NCBI RefSeq assembly: GCF_932526225.1
Contig: NC_064040.1
Location: 12,066,856 to 12,130,855, forward strand
Length of the DNA: 64,000 nucleotides
Direction of reading: 5' to 3'
Source: Nematostella vectensis
Lineage: Eukaryota > Cnidaria > Anthozoa > Actiniaria > Edwardsiidae
Shown: piece by piece, positions 11,522 through 30,539 of the stretch
Numbering within the stretch: position 1 is the first letter of the stretch
Layout: each line of letters begins with the position of its first letter
Translations under genes and position numbers: made by a program
Notes under the pieces: generated by a model
The model's database searches: none
What the model was told of the DNA's origin: nothing
Seen by the model: only the letters and a program-made list of their open reading frames with translations

Positions 11522-11667
11522 GCTTTTCCCGGAAGCTCTTGTCGTGTCGTGTTCAAATCACGTGATCACTGTAACTGAAGCTGGTGTTGAGGATGTAATG
11601 ATTGGTGATAAGAACACACAGGAAAACAGCCGACCATCTTACGATCACCGGGAGGCCTATGGTAACC
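11522..11667 (-). pseudogene. Relic of signal-peptide exon 1 (unit A)
   Basis: Homologous to 24370-24512. The start codon is ATA instead of ATG, there is a 3-bp insertion, and a Trp codon has become TGA. 'VFLCVLITN' is still readable. A decayed copy of the upstream non-coding exons follows at about 12020-12230. Confidence 0.85.
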
Positions 11668-12738
11668 CTGTGGAGAATCGACAACCATTTTTGGCGACGC
11701 CAATATTTGCAAATTTGCGTTCATTTCCCATCCATATGAAGAATGGTACCAAGCAATTTGAGTTTCTTTTCAGAGGCTTTCTCATAAAAAAATGACAAGA
11801 ACCATGCAGGTTTTCCAAATAAGGAATATATTAGTTTTCTTATATGGAAGTGACCGCGTCTGGGAAAAACGACAAGTTTTGGCTAAATTTTCTTGATATG
11901 CATTCAGATAGGTAATTAATAGGCCATCATTATTGAATCGGAAAAGGTTTTTTCATAGCCTCTCCCCACCTTTGAGATCATTTGTTTAAATGTCCCATCG
12001 TTCATTTAATTCTATAAACACGGGCTGCGCTAATGAGACAAGATACGGTTAAAGTTCTCTCGGTTAAGATGCTACTCGCAACTGACAATCAGACCCTAAT
12101 TTTCTGAAGTGCACTTACTAGTTTGCGGGTCGGGCTGGTGGTTCTAAAAGATGTCAAGACGTTTTCCTTTTATCTGTTTATGGTGGCTATTCCACAAACT
12201 TGCGGATCCATTTAATTTTCACGTTAATATTTCATACAATGCCACCCCCCCTCTTTCATGCCCCACCCACCCACCCTCTGGAAATCCTGCATCCTTCTGT
12301 AGATTACCAATATCCATTCTTTCTTGGTCTTATCAGAAGTTAAGTGTTACAAAGAAAGCATAGATTTTAATACGTTCTTTGAAGGACCCGTTAAGCCGTT
12401 TAGACGAGAATCAGTGCAAGGGAAAATGGAATGTGTTGGAAGTCTAAAGTAGCCATGGCCCAGCAATACCGGTTCTGTTTGTACCCATTGGAATTAGAGG
12501 CGGGGCAACAGTTCCTTATTAAGCGTAAAAATCACAGTTATACGCTCCTTATGATGGATTTCCAGTGTAGTGCTGAACCAATAATAAAGGTACATGAGGA
12601 GTACAAATTCTACTTATTGACATTTTCATTTTTTTTTACTGATCTTATACGTGCAACGAACAACAATTCCACTTGCTTTATTAACGCGTTAACTTGTTCG
12701 TCACAAGACACATTACGTGCTTATAACATGCTTCTTAA

Positions 12739-12910
12739 GTGCTAGTCACATATTAAATCACGTGCTAGTCACATGTTAAATCACGTGCTAGTCACATGTT
12801 AAATCACTTGCTAGTCACATGTTAAAACAGCTGCTAGTAACATGTTCAATTATGATGGTCACATGTTCAAACACGTGCTAGTCACATGTTATCATGTGCT
12901 TATCACGTGC
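12739..12910. repeat. 23-bp minisatellite, unit A copy
   Basis: Seven or so degenerate units containing 'gctagtcacatgttaaat', same family as 8537-9611. It ends immediately before the stop codon of the last-exon copy at 12913. Confidence 0.85.
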
Positions 12911-12912
12911 AA

Positions 12913-13146
12913 TTACATTTCCGGACACTCCACTGCTTTTATCAAGTCAACGCTCACGCCTGTTAAATCCTCGATATCTTCGTCAGTGAAAGTTTCGGTG
13001 CGCTTGAGATCGCACACCTCACTCCTCTGCCTCGGGTTTAACTGTAGGTTTGTTTCGCTGCTGCACTTTGCAAGCAGGTCTTCGACCACCTGTGCATTTA
13101 GCTCAACTCCTGTCTTCTTTAACTCCTTCACGATTTCCGCTGCGCT
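12913..13146 (-). pseudogene. Intact last-exon copy without a complete gene (unit A)
   Basis: 77 codons plus stop, differing from the intact gene's last exon (16488-16721) by only a few residues. The acceptor after a T-rich tract is preserved. The exon itself has no lesion, but upstream lie only a truncated exon 10 and dead 5' exons, so I infer no full protein is made. Expression as a chimaeric transcript cannot be excluded. Confidence 0.8.
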
Positions 13147-13165
13147 CTGATAAAAAAACAAAAGA

Positions 13166-13490
13166 AAAAAAGGTTACATGCTAAACACTGCTGGACACCG
13201 TCTGTCTACTGCTTACCAACTTCGGAATGAGACCGACCGACCGAATGAAAAGTACTGGACACCGTCTGTCTACTGCTTACCAACTTCGGAATGAGACCGA
13301 CCGACCGAATAAAAACGGCCGGTTTCATGATGAAAAGTACTGGACAACGGTTGTCTACTCTAGACTTATTTCATTTCTGTCATTTTGTGTTCACTTCGTC
13401 AATGAGTTTTTTCTTAACTGACTGACTGACCGACCGACCGACCGACCGACCGACCGACCGACTGACTGACTGACTGACTGACTGGCATTA
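13166..13490. repeat. Short tandem repeats incl. (CTGA/CCGA)n
   Basis: A block beginning 'ggacaccgtctgtctactgc' is repeated about twice (13190-13330). It is followed by a tetranucleotide run of ctga/ccga at about 13418-13484. The corresponding run in unit B (about 17010-17037) is much shorter. Lies in the intron before the last exon copy. Confidence 0.8.
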
Positions 13491-13493
13491 TAC

Positions 13494-13586
13494 CTTAGAT
13501 TCCTTCATGTCGCACACCGTTGTTTGCACACTCAAACTGTTCGCTTTACAGTATGTGCTGAATTTCTCTGTCTCAGCAGCATTTTG
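13494..13586 (-). pseudogene. Truncated exon 10 copy at duplication junction
   Basis: It matches the 3' portion of exon 10 (17046-17138 within 17046-17282) and retains the donor. Its 5' half was removed by the tandem-duplication breakpoint. Confidence 0.85.
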
Positions 13587-13820
13587 GAAGATCCTGGAGT
13601 ACTGCCCTGTTGCATTAGCTTAGGGCTAGTACCGCATCCCATATTACATACTCCAACGTCGGCAAGCCCTTGGGTAGCCAATGCCAATGGCTTACGGTTG
13701 GTGACCGCCAACTATGGGTTTCCGACAACCTTATCCTATGCTGCTGCGATTTAAATACTGTTTAATGAATAATGATATGGTGTGGCGATGGTGGCGGTGG
13801 TGATAGTGATGCTGATGCTG

Positions 13821-14304
13821 ATGGCGATGGCGATGGCGATGGCGATGGCGATGGCGATGGCGATGGCGATGGCGATGGCGATGGCGATGGCGATGGCGAT
13901 GGCGATGGCGATGGCGATGGCGATGGCGATGGCGATGGCGATGGCGATGGCGATGGCGATGGCGATGGCGATGGCGATGGCGATGGCGATGGCGATGGCG
14001 ATGGCGATGGCGATGGCGATGGCGATGGCGATGGCGATGGCGATGGCGATGGCGATGGCGATGGCGGTGGCGATGGCGGTGGCGGTGGCGATGGCGATGG
14101 CGATGGCGATGGCGATGGCGATGGCGATGGCGATGGCGATGGCGATGGCGATGGCGATGGCGATGGCGATGGCGATGGCGATGGCGATGGCGATGGCGAT
14201 GGCGATGGCGATGGCGATGGCGATGGCGATGGCGATGGCGATGGCGATGGCGATGGCGATGGCGATGGCGATGGCGATGGCGATGGCGATGGCGATGGCG
14301 ATGG
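13821..14304. repeat. (GGCGAT)n hexanucleotide expansion, ~80 copies
   Basis: Nearly pure ggcgat repeats with a short variant patch of ggcggt at about 14062-14092. The homologous site in unit A (about 10718-10740) has only about 3-4 copies. It is open in several frames on both strands (Arg-His, Asp-Gly, Ala-Met and Ala-Ile repeats), an artefact of the 6-bp period. I infer no protein. Confidence 0.97.
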
Positions 14305-14820
14305 GTTTGAAGTTTGGCACTATCTTTCAGCGCAAATATGTTCAAGAGTTTTCTTCCGACCGTTTTATAAACAGCGCACACGGATAATCTTTTCATCAGT
14401 TTAATTAAAGATTAAAAATACTGTTAATGAAAAAAGAAAATATGGGATTTTGCTGATCATGGTGTAGGGGATTTGGGTAATTCAAGGATGGTGATGATGA
14501 TGATGATTATAAGATTGAAAATAAGGTTTATTTACTTAATGATGGTGATGTAGATGCAATGATAACGATGATTCTGCTGATTATACTGAAGTTGATATGG
14601 CTAATTTACTTATGATGTGTGGTTCTGGATTCTCCATGGAGGACGGTAATGATGATGATTGTGATGATGATGATGATGCTGATGATGGTTGTGGTGGTGA
14701 TGATGGCAATGATAACGACGATGTTGCTGATCATGGTATAGTTTTTATTTATAATGTGGCTGGCCATGGTGTTGTACTGACATGCTACAATATCAGTGTG
14801 GTAATATTGGCATAACTTAC

Positions 14821-14878
14821 TCCTGTGTGGTTTAATCTCAGATGTCTTCCGTTTCATCCGTGTCATCAAAGGAGCTAC
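14821..14878 (-). pseudogene. Relic of exon 2 (unit B)
   Basis: 58-bp copy of exon 2 with the same 2-bp deletion as in unit A. Splice sites remain. Confidence 0.8.
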
Positions 14879-15097
14879 CTGAAAGGGTTGAGAAAATGGT
14901 GCCTTAGCGTTTTTATAAAACTGATCCAAACGGAAATTTCGTCAGCTAATCTACTTGGAGCTCCATCCAAGGTTATCATCGCATCATTATTATTATTTTT
15001 TGGGTATTTTCATTAGAAAAAAGAACAATCTTGATGGTTTGTGAAGGTGAGTTGCGCGCACTGGCAACAAGTGAAACAGCGGTGCGCATTTGCTTAC

Positions 15098-15243
15098 GCT
15101 TTTCCCGGAAGCTCTTGTCGTGTCGTGTTCAAATCACGTGATCACTGTAACTGAAGCTAGTGTTGAGGATGTAATGATTGGTGATAAGAACACACAGGAA
15201 AACAGCCGACCATCTTACGATCACCGGGAGGCCTATGGTAACC
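15098..15243 (-). pseudogene. Relic of signal-peptide exon 1 (unit B)
   Basis: Same lesions as the unit A copy: start ATG changed to ATA and a premature TGA. It lies 3' of the intact gene, as the 5' end of a dead second copy. Confidence 0.85.
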
Positions 15244-16314
15244 CTGTGGAGAATCGACAACCATTTTTGGCGACGCCAATATTTGCAAATTTGCGTTCAT
15301 TTCCCATCCATATGAAGAATGGTACCAAGCAATTTGAGTTTCTTTTCAGAGGCTTTCTCATAAAAAAATGACAAGAACCATGCAGGTTTTCCAAATAAGG
15401 AATATATTAGTTTTCTTATATGGAAGTGACCGCGTCTGGGAAAAACGACAAGTTTTGGCTAAATTTTCTTGATATGCATTCAGATAGGTAATTAATAGGC
15501 CATCATTATTGAATCGGAAAAGCCTTTTTTCATGGCCTCTCCCCACCTTTGAGATCATTTGTTTAAATGTCCCATCGTTCATTTAATTCTATAAACACGG
15601 GCTGCGCTAATGAGACAAGATACGGTTAAAGTTCTCTCGGTTAAGATGCTACTCGCAACTGACAATCAGACCCTAATTTTCTGAAGTGCACTTACTAGTT
15701 TTAGGGTCGGGCTGGTGGTTCTAAAAGATGTCAAGACGTTTTCCTTTTATCTGTTTATGGTGGCTATTCCACAAACTTGCGGATCCATTTAATTTTCACG
15801 TTATTATTTCATACAATGCCCCCAACCCCTCTTTCATGCCCCACCCACCCACCCTCTAAAAATCCTGCATCCTTCTGTAGATTACCAATATCCATTCTTT
15901 CTTGGTCTTATCAGAAGTTAAGTGTTACAAAGAAAGCATAGATTTTAATACGTTCTTTGAAGGACCCGTTAAGCCGTTTAGACGAGAATCAGTACAAGGG
16001 AAAATGGAATGTGTTGGAAGTCTAAAGTAGCCATGGCCCAGCAATACCGGTTCTGTTTGTACCCATTGGAATTAGAGGCGGGGCAAAAGTTCCTTATTAA
16101 GCGTAAAAATCACAGTTATACGCTCCTTATGATGGATTTCCAGTGTAGTGCTGAACCAATAATAAAGGTACATGAGGAGTACAAATTCTACTTATTGACA
16201 TTTTCATTTTTTACTGATCTTATACGTGCAACGAACAACAATTCCACTTGCTTTATTAACGCGTTAACTTGTTCGTCACAAGACACATTACGTGCTTATA
16301 ACATGCTTCTTAAG

Positions 16315-16485
16315 TGCTAGTCACATATTAAATCACGTGCTAGTCACATGTTAAATCACGTGCTAGTCACATGTTAAATCACTTGCTAGTCACATGTTAA
16401 AACAGCTGCTAGTAACATGTTAAATTATGCTGGTCACCTGTTCAAACACGTGCTAGTCACATGTTATCATGTGCTTATCACGTGC
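16315..16485. repeat. 23-bp minisatellite in the 3' flank of the intact gene
   Basis: Degenerate units with 'gctagtcacatgttaaat'. It ends 3 bp before the intact gene's stop codon and so probably forms its 3' UTR. Confidence 0.85.
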
Positions 16486-16487
16486 AA

Positions 16488-24505
<8,018 letters not shown>

Positions 24506-24512
24506 GGTGACC

Positions 24513-25394
24513 CTGTGGAGAATTGACAACAAGTTTTTACGATAGTCATCCTGTGTAGGATAAATCAAGTTTCTCACATAGGTAATTAATAGGCCATTTT
24601 TTTAATGAGAAAAGCACCACCTCGTTTTATTCAATTTGTTTCCGAAAAAGCAAAATTATACCCTCTGAAAGGAACCAGAAAAATGCTTGACCTCAAACGG
24701 GCCGTCACCTGTTAAGAATTTCTTTTGTTTTTTAAATAAATTGTAAAGAAAAAGAAGGCGAAACTACAAATTGATTTTCGTTGTTTTCATCGGGAGTTGA
24801 GTATTTACAGCACACGTTATTAACACGCAAAAAAAATCAAACAAAACAAAATCAAACAAAACAAATTAAAAAAACATAAAAGAGTAGACTCATTTAACAC
24901 GCAATTAAATGTTCAACGAAAACAAAGGTGTGAATAAGTCAAGCCTCCAATTAATAAGAAGCCAAGGGAATGTCAGTGTATAAATTATATAGATCTATTG
25001 TATAGATCTTTTTTGAAATTTGATATGTCGTAATTAGGATCTCTTTATCAAATTAAGGCGTACATGGTAGGATTTGTAGTTGTTAAAAAAAAACTATCAA
25101 AATCAACGTTTACTGGAAACCTTTGTCACTACTTTATGATATCTTCTATAAAGTTATTTTTTTCTGCTGCCTGTTGTAGGGTAAAAAAAGAAACAAAACA
25201 AATGTGAGAAGCAAAACCTGAGTAAAATGTTACATTTAGCTCCTTTTAAAATTCCTATTACAATGAACACCATTCACATAGCGGTGAGGACTGCTTTGGT
25301 GTTGCTATAGTGCTTTTTCTACAAAATGTAACAAACTCCGCACTTGCCACAGGAAAAAAAATAATAATAAAGTGTCCGACGTTAGAAATCTTAC
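24513..25394. other. AT-rich spacer, probably 5' UTR intron
   Basis: Contains A-rich and aaac-type simple sequence at about 24830-24880. It lies between the acceptor before exon 1 (24514-24513) and the upstream candidate exon. No gene seen. Confidence 0.5.
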
Positions 25395-25520
25395 CTTCCA
25401 AGCAATTACTTCCCAAATGAGTAGTGGGCTGTTTTCCTACGCATTCAATTGTCTCGTTCATGTTTCCAGCCACCAGACATACACTTCACAAGGCCTTAGG
25501 TCGACACGCTGTACGCTGCG
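25395..25520 (-). other. Probable upstream non-coding exon of the 11-exon gene
   Basis: Bounded by an acceptor 'ttttctaattag' (25522-25521) and a donor 'aag|gtaaga' (25394-25393). If spliced to the exon starting at 24512, its own ATG frame does not join the main frame, so I read it as 5' UTR. A decayed version of the same block exists in units A and B (for example about 12030-12120), so it belongs to the duplicated gene. Confidence 0.45.
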
Positions 25521-25595
25521 CTAATTAGAAAATATATATTAAGATACGTTACCTGTATATGACAAACAGACCATAAATTTCTGACGTGCACTTAC

Positions 25596-25720
25596 TAGCT
25601 TTGGGATCAGACTGGTGGTCCCAAAAGATGTCAAGACGTTTTCCTTCTGTGGTGGCTTTTGCATAGAGTTGCGGATACACTATAGTTTGATATAGACCCT
25701 CCCCCCGCCCTTCAGGATGT
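25596..25720 (-). other. Probable first exon (5' UTR) of the 11-exon gene
   Basis: The donor 'gcta|gtaagtgcac' (25595-25594) is conserved in the relic copies at about 12118 and 15693. An open frame here reads 'KRLDIFWDHQSDPKA', but it would enter the signal-peptide exon out of frame. The upstream boundary is not determined. Confidence 0.4.
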
Positions 25721-25904
25721 TGCCCTACCCCCAACCCCAAATTCATGGCCATTATTTATTTCTTAGTTTACTAGAAGTTAACCAAGTTAAACTAAGAGAG
25801 TATAATTATTCATGCCCTCCTGGTGGGACCAATTAACGTCCAAAAGACGATCTGTGTTAGGTGGCTAAATTACCAATTATATTGGCGCAAATACATACTG
25901 TCGC

Positions 25905-26130
25905 TGTCCAGTTTACTTCCGGTCGATTAAGTTAGAATCTCCGATAATTTTTAACGAAAAACGCGAAAAATTTTTCAAAATTTTAAAAGCAGTGTGTCTA
26001 TTGGGAGTTTCTTTGAGGATTTTACTGATAAAGCGGGTGACTTATTAAATAGCGCGGATTCTAACAGACTCTTCTCTTCTCTCTTCTCTGTTGAGGTTTC
26101 CGTCGGCCCACCGGAAGTAAACTGGTGACA
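25905..26130. mobile_element. MITE-like element with 15-bp perfect TIRs
   Basis: 'ccagtttacttccgg' (25908-25922) and its exact complement (26111-26125), each preceded or followed by tgtc/gaca. About 220 bp, non-coding. No clear target duplication. Confidence 0.75.
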
Positions 26131-26319
26131 ATGTCTTTAATGGGAGCAGGATTTTCTTCACTCATAGTTTGCTCGATTTTTTAAACTGAGGGTGCAGTAC
26201 TACCATCAAATTTTATGAGAAATGTACGTTAAATTATACCTACATAATATTTCCCTCCCAACATATGTTTTATATATTTGTGCCTTCCTTTCCCAATCCC
26301 CTTTGGCGCCCTCCCTTAA

Positions 26320-26851
26320 ACACGAGGTTCCGCTATAAGAGGGAAAGCTCCTCCCACCCCCGGGTTCAAATTTGCCATTATAATCAGAACACTGCCACTC
26401 TAGCGGTCACAAAGTATAAGTCCCCTGTAAAATATTGTTTATCTCTTAGCCTAAGTCGTCTTGAATAAAACTGTTTTTGCACAGGTAACAAGACAGCTGT
26501 GTTAAGGGGTTGATGAATTAGTTATTTGCTGTCCACTTACGTTTTCGGAGAAAAAATTTAAAATTTTGCGCTATCCATAATCTAGCGCACCTGCATAAAT
26601 CGTGCTCTGATGAAAATGCTCGTATTTTAGAGCGCAAAAAGCTTGGTATAGCATTATTTTACGAAAGATAAAAACATTTTTAGATAGACAACTCTAGGAA
26701 TGATATTTATTTTGGTTTAGAATACGAAATTCGAATTTAGCGCTCAGAGCAATTGTCCTGGCATGTTGACTCATTGACGGCTGATTGATAACTGATTGTT
26801 CTTGAACCCGGGGGTGGGAGGAGCTTTCCCTTTTATAGCGGAACCAAATGT
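26320..26851. mobile_element. Foldback element flanked by TTAA (piggyBac- or Kolobok-type MITE?)
   Basis: 44-bp near-perfect inverted repeats ('ggttccgctataag...', 26326-26369 and 26802-26845) extend imperfectly outward to TTAA on both sides (26316-26319 and 26852-26855). The interior is AT-rich and non-coding. A TTAA duplication is typical of piggyBac and Kolobok families, and a decayed piggyBac transposase lies 4 kb away. Confidence 0.75.
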
Positions 26852-26855
26852 TTAA

Positions 26856-28423
26856 ATGCATTTAGGCACTATAACAGCGCTAAATCTAGATGCAAATGGC
26901 TGTTATGTTTTTTTTTTAGCAGGATAGGTTGTCGATTTCCCGTCAAAAATGTCATTCATCCCGTAGCAAATCTCGCAATCCTGTAACATGATCTTGCGTT
27001 TACCCGAATCCTCCTCCGAAGGACATGACGGAAAAACCTGGAAAACGCGCAATTCCAGATAGAGAGAGAAGACACAATTTCTTCAGTGGCTATAGGTTCC
27101 TTGTATTACGGACTGATTTTTAAAACACAAACAACGTGGGGCCGAAGTGCACATAACCAGATTTTGCTTTTTAAGATATTTTTTCCTTGATCATCATTGC
27201 CCTGTGTATCAGCTCAGGGACGGAAAGCTCAAATTTCAATGACACTTAAAAAAAAGTCACACCACTTAAAAAAAAGTCGCACTTGGTATTTTGTTTGCTT
27301 TAAGTTACTAAGTACTAAGAGAAATTACCCGCCTTATTCGATGTGAAATGGGCTTATTTGAAGCGTCACGTCATTTTTTTTCCCCCGTCATGTCCCTCCG
27401 GAGGCAATCATCCCGTGCCGCGCTTCCTATCACAAGTTTACCAACCTCTCAGTCAGGCATCTCACAAAGCAGTGACAGTTTATTGTGATTTTAGGTTTAA
27501 GACAATTAAAGGAGGTAATCAATCGTGAAAATATTCGAGCTAGGTACTGAGATTGACTGGAGACTGACGGAGAGGCTGGTAAGCCTGTGGTCCTATTCAA
27601 GTTTCATTTTCCCTCCCTTGGGTACCCTGTGGTCACGTGTTTCATTTATCGCGTGTTGCCATCTATCACGTTTTTGCACATTTTCTTGTGGAGTTGGGAC
27701 GTAAGAGCGCGCATCAAAATCTCCGAAATTATGCCTCAAATCCTTCTAATTTCTCCTTGAAGACTGCCTACAGGTAATTCAGCACATGCATACTATCATT
27801 TAAGATGATTGTTTTCTTACCATAAGCTGTTTTTTAGTTCGAATTTGTGTTCCTTATAAGAGTACTACAATCGCTATTTCGTCGCTTATAACTTAAAAGC
27901 GCCGTAAAAAAACACAACTCTGTTGCCTGCGTACTTTCTTGCTCTGACTTTGTCGTTTATTCCGTACTACGAGCCTATCTTTAATGTCTCACGATCTTTA
28001 TCTAGTTCTTTTTGTTGCTTGAGCATTCATATTATCGATTAGGCGCTCGAAGCCATCTCTGATTGTGAGTCGTGTCGGAATGTTCCCTTGTCCTTGTAGA
28101 AGCTTTACTTATGTGATGGAAAATTCCCTGTCCGCTTGGACAATTTCCTCATTGATTTTTGAATTCTAAATCCTTTAGAGCCACAGTCTGATACTTCATT
28201 GCAATTACATGGGTATTGCTTGTATTTCCCCGTCTGTCATGCTTTAATCACTTGGCTAGAATACGTTTCCAGAAACGCCAGTCCTAACTGTTGTGATTTT
28301 TGGAGCTGTTCTTCCTTTTTAGCTTTAATAGCCAAGTCGGCCAAATGAAATGTCCAGTTTTAACTATCATTTGGAGCAACTACAGGTTACCTGTCCACTG
28401 TGGAGCCAAGTTACTTTCATGCA
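26856..28423. other. Intergenic spacer
   Basis: No gene or strong repeat. Contains a direct repeat 'acacttaaaaaaaagtc' twice at about 27240-27280 and a GC-richer stretch at about 27340-27660 with no supported ORF. Confidence 0.45.
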
Positions 28424-28640
28424 TATATAACGAAGCATGGCTATTATAAGGAGTATTTTTAGGCCTTCATATTTATAGGACGAATCATGAATATATTGTA
28501 ACGAGTGTTTCTGGGCCTTCATGCTTATAGATCAAAGCATGTGTATTTTTGGGCCTTCATGCTTATAGAACGAAGCATGAGTATTTTTGGGCCTTCATGT
28601 TTATAGAACAAAGCATGAGTATTATAAAGAGTAATGAAAT
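28424..28640. repeat. 38-bp minisatellite with internal hairpin
   Basis: 'gggccttcatgcttatag' starts at 28513, 28551 and 28589 (period 38), with a diverged copy at about 28460. Each unit contains 'catgctt...aagcatg', an inverted pair. Confidence 0.85.
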
Positions 28641-30379
28641 CCTTTTTACCGAGTACTCAGCTCATTTCTATTTATTACAGTGGGGCAAAGTAATCAGGGT
28701 ATGAGTGCCCCTTTAAGCCATCTAAGTCAATGCTACCGTGGTCCGCCTACTTTGTGTTTACTCCTGCAGAAGGTTATCAAAATTGAACGATTCATGTTCT
28801 ATAACAAGCATGTCTATGTTTCTCTTTGTCGAACTTTTAATTTGTTGGAAAATAACTGTAATCTGGGTTCTGGGTTTGTAGGGCTTAAAATCCCACAAAT
28901 TTAACAACAAACATCACCGCAACTCTATAGAAAGTTGATTTATATACATCAAATGATTTTCGTATTGAAGGAGGATTTTTATTATGTACATTATTACAGC
29001 TTGGTATATAAAACCGTAAAAGTTTATATTATTTATATAGCCAAAGCTAGACAACTGACAGCAAAATATGTAGGGTTATACTGAAAATGCCCAAAAAACT
29101 AAATATCTGTTAATTTATGTTGGCAACTACAGAGTGCTGGAAAACATATTATATAATTATTTACATAAAATGTCCATTCTTCTTGGTTCTCATTGCCGGA
29201 GAAATGTCCTTGTGTGTCTCTCTTGTGCGAGCGGAGTCATACGGTTCTCTGGACACTTCAGTGTTTGCAGGCCATTAAGCGGGGGACGCCTTGACGAATA
29301 TATTTGATGCTCCTCTGGCTCTTGGGACACGGAACTCCACGATCCTTCCAAAACCTTTTTCATGTTTTTCTTCTTTGCCTTTCTAGGCCATCTCTTCGAA
29401 CTATGAGCCCTATCGCTTGCTGCAAGTGAATACCTTTTGCTTTTAGCAAATTTTTTCATATTATTCGCCCTCTTTTACACTTGGGGCGACTCCATGCAGA
29501 CCTTTTTTTTACCAATCGACTCAATATTTCAAAACGCAGCAACATTCAGCCCGTTGTCTGAAGTGAACAGGGCTCCTTGGCGGCTAGCAGCGGCCTGGCT
29601 TTTGTAAATTGCAAATTGATCAAATTAAACCTGTGAATAAAGATACTGCAATTTGTGCAAAATATAATTAACAAGTGTGAACAGTATGCTAATATAACCG
29701 AATGTAAGAAACACAGGGTTCCAGTAAGTGAAAAGAGGATCAATATAGAAAATAATAAAAGTAAACAATTAATAGTAATATGATAGTAATATGGCAAAGA
29801 ATTAAAAGATGAAAAAAAATTCCATTTCAAAGCACCCCGTAGCCTTAACATAGCTGTAATAGTCAGACCCGAATGATACCTAAATTTATATATCTGTTTT
29901 TTTAGGGGGAGGGGGAATTCTATTCTATTCTATTTGTTATATATTTTCTGAGAACAGCACCTACATAATTATATAATATTGTTATTATTATAAAATATTA
30001 TTTTTTATATTAACCCTTTCAGGCCTAAGTTTTCAGAACTGACAAATGACCCCCTGTCCTGAATTAACCTCACACAACTCAAGTTGTAGTCACTTTCAAA
30101 CATTGCTTTATTGTAAGAAAACTACTGATTATTGTAGCTAACAATATAGAAATTGTTTATTCCCCATATAATAAGTATTCTTTTAAGCCTAAAATTGGGT
30201 CAAACAAGCTTGGTTTGAGAGAATTACAAAGCAATGAAAATCATGTTTTTGAATTTCCCGCCACTAATCCACCCATTGTCAAGTCTTTGTCAAGAGAACA
30301 ATTTACTATACCTAAACAAAAAGCTATAGAAACTAGAATTCAATGGCATGGAGTATTAAACTAAGCTCTAATGTTATTA
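28641..30379. other. AT-rich intergenic spacer
   Basis: No supported gene. A basic 89-codon minus frame at 29190-29459 is the only frame of note. It has no recognisable domain. Confidence 0.45.
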
Positions 30380-30502
30380 CTGTCCTTTCCTCAAGCAGGG
30401 GAATGTCTAAAAGCTTATATTAAGCTTTTAGTTAAAAAAATGTAAAGCGCCATTGAATTTTAGGAAATGGCGCTATAAAAATTGAGTATTATTATTATGT
30501 AT
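30380..30502 (+). mobile_element. LINE-type 3' end (tail only)
   Basis: 'gtaaagcgccattg...aaatggcgctataaa' makes the stem typical of CR1/L2/RTE-type 3' ends, followed by an (att)n tail at about 30485-30500. The body is missing. Confidence 0.5.
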
Positions 30503-30539
30503 TTTAGTTTATTTGTCGTCGTCTCTGTGCTGCTGGTGC

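Larger units (their letters stand above)
10479..13586. repeat. Tandem segmental duplication, unit A (3108 bp)
   Basis: It is near-identical, apart from repeat-length changes, to 13587-17138. The duplication junction is inside a coding exon: at 13586 the text '...tctcagcagcattttg' switches to 'gaagatcctgg', the start of the unit, whereas at 17138 the same text continues as intact exon. Contents on the minus strand: partial exon 10 (13494-13586), a last-exon copy (12913-13146), a 23-bp array, relics of the 5' exons, and a short GGCGAT tract. Confidence 0.92.

Noticed and set aside
13731-14404. Long open frames on both strands encoding (RH)n, (DG)n, (AM)n and (AI)n proteins
   Set aside because: All are products of one pure GGCGAT hexamer, which is open in several frames. 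Unit A at the same place has only a few copies.
29190-29459. 89-codon basic ORF on the minus strand
   Set aside because: No domain, splice context or homologous copy in the window; composition alone is not enough.
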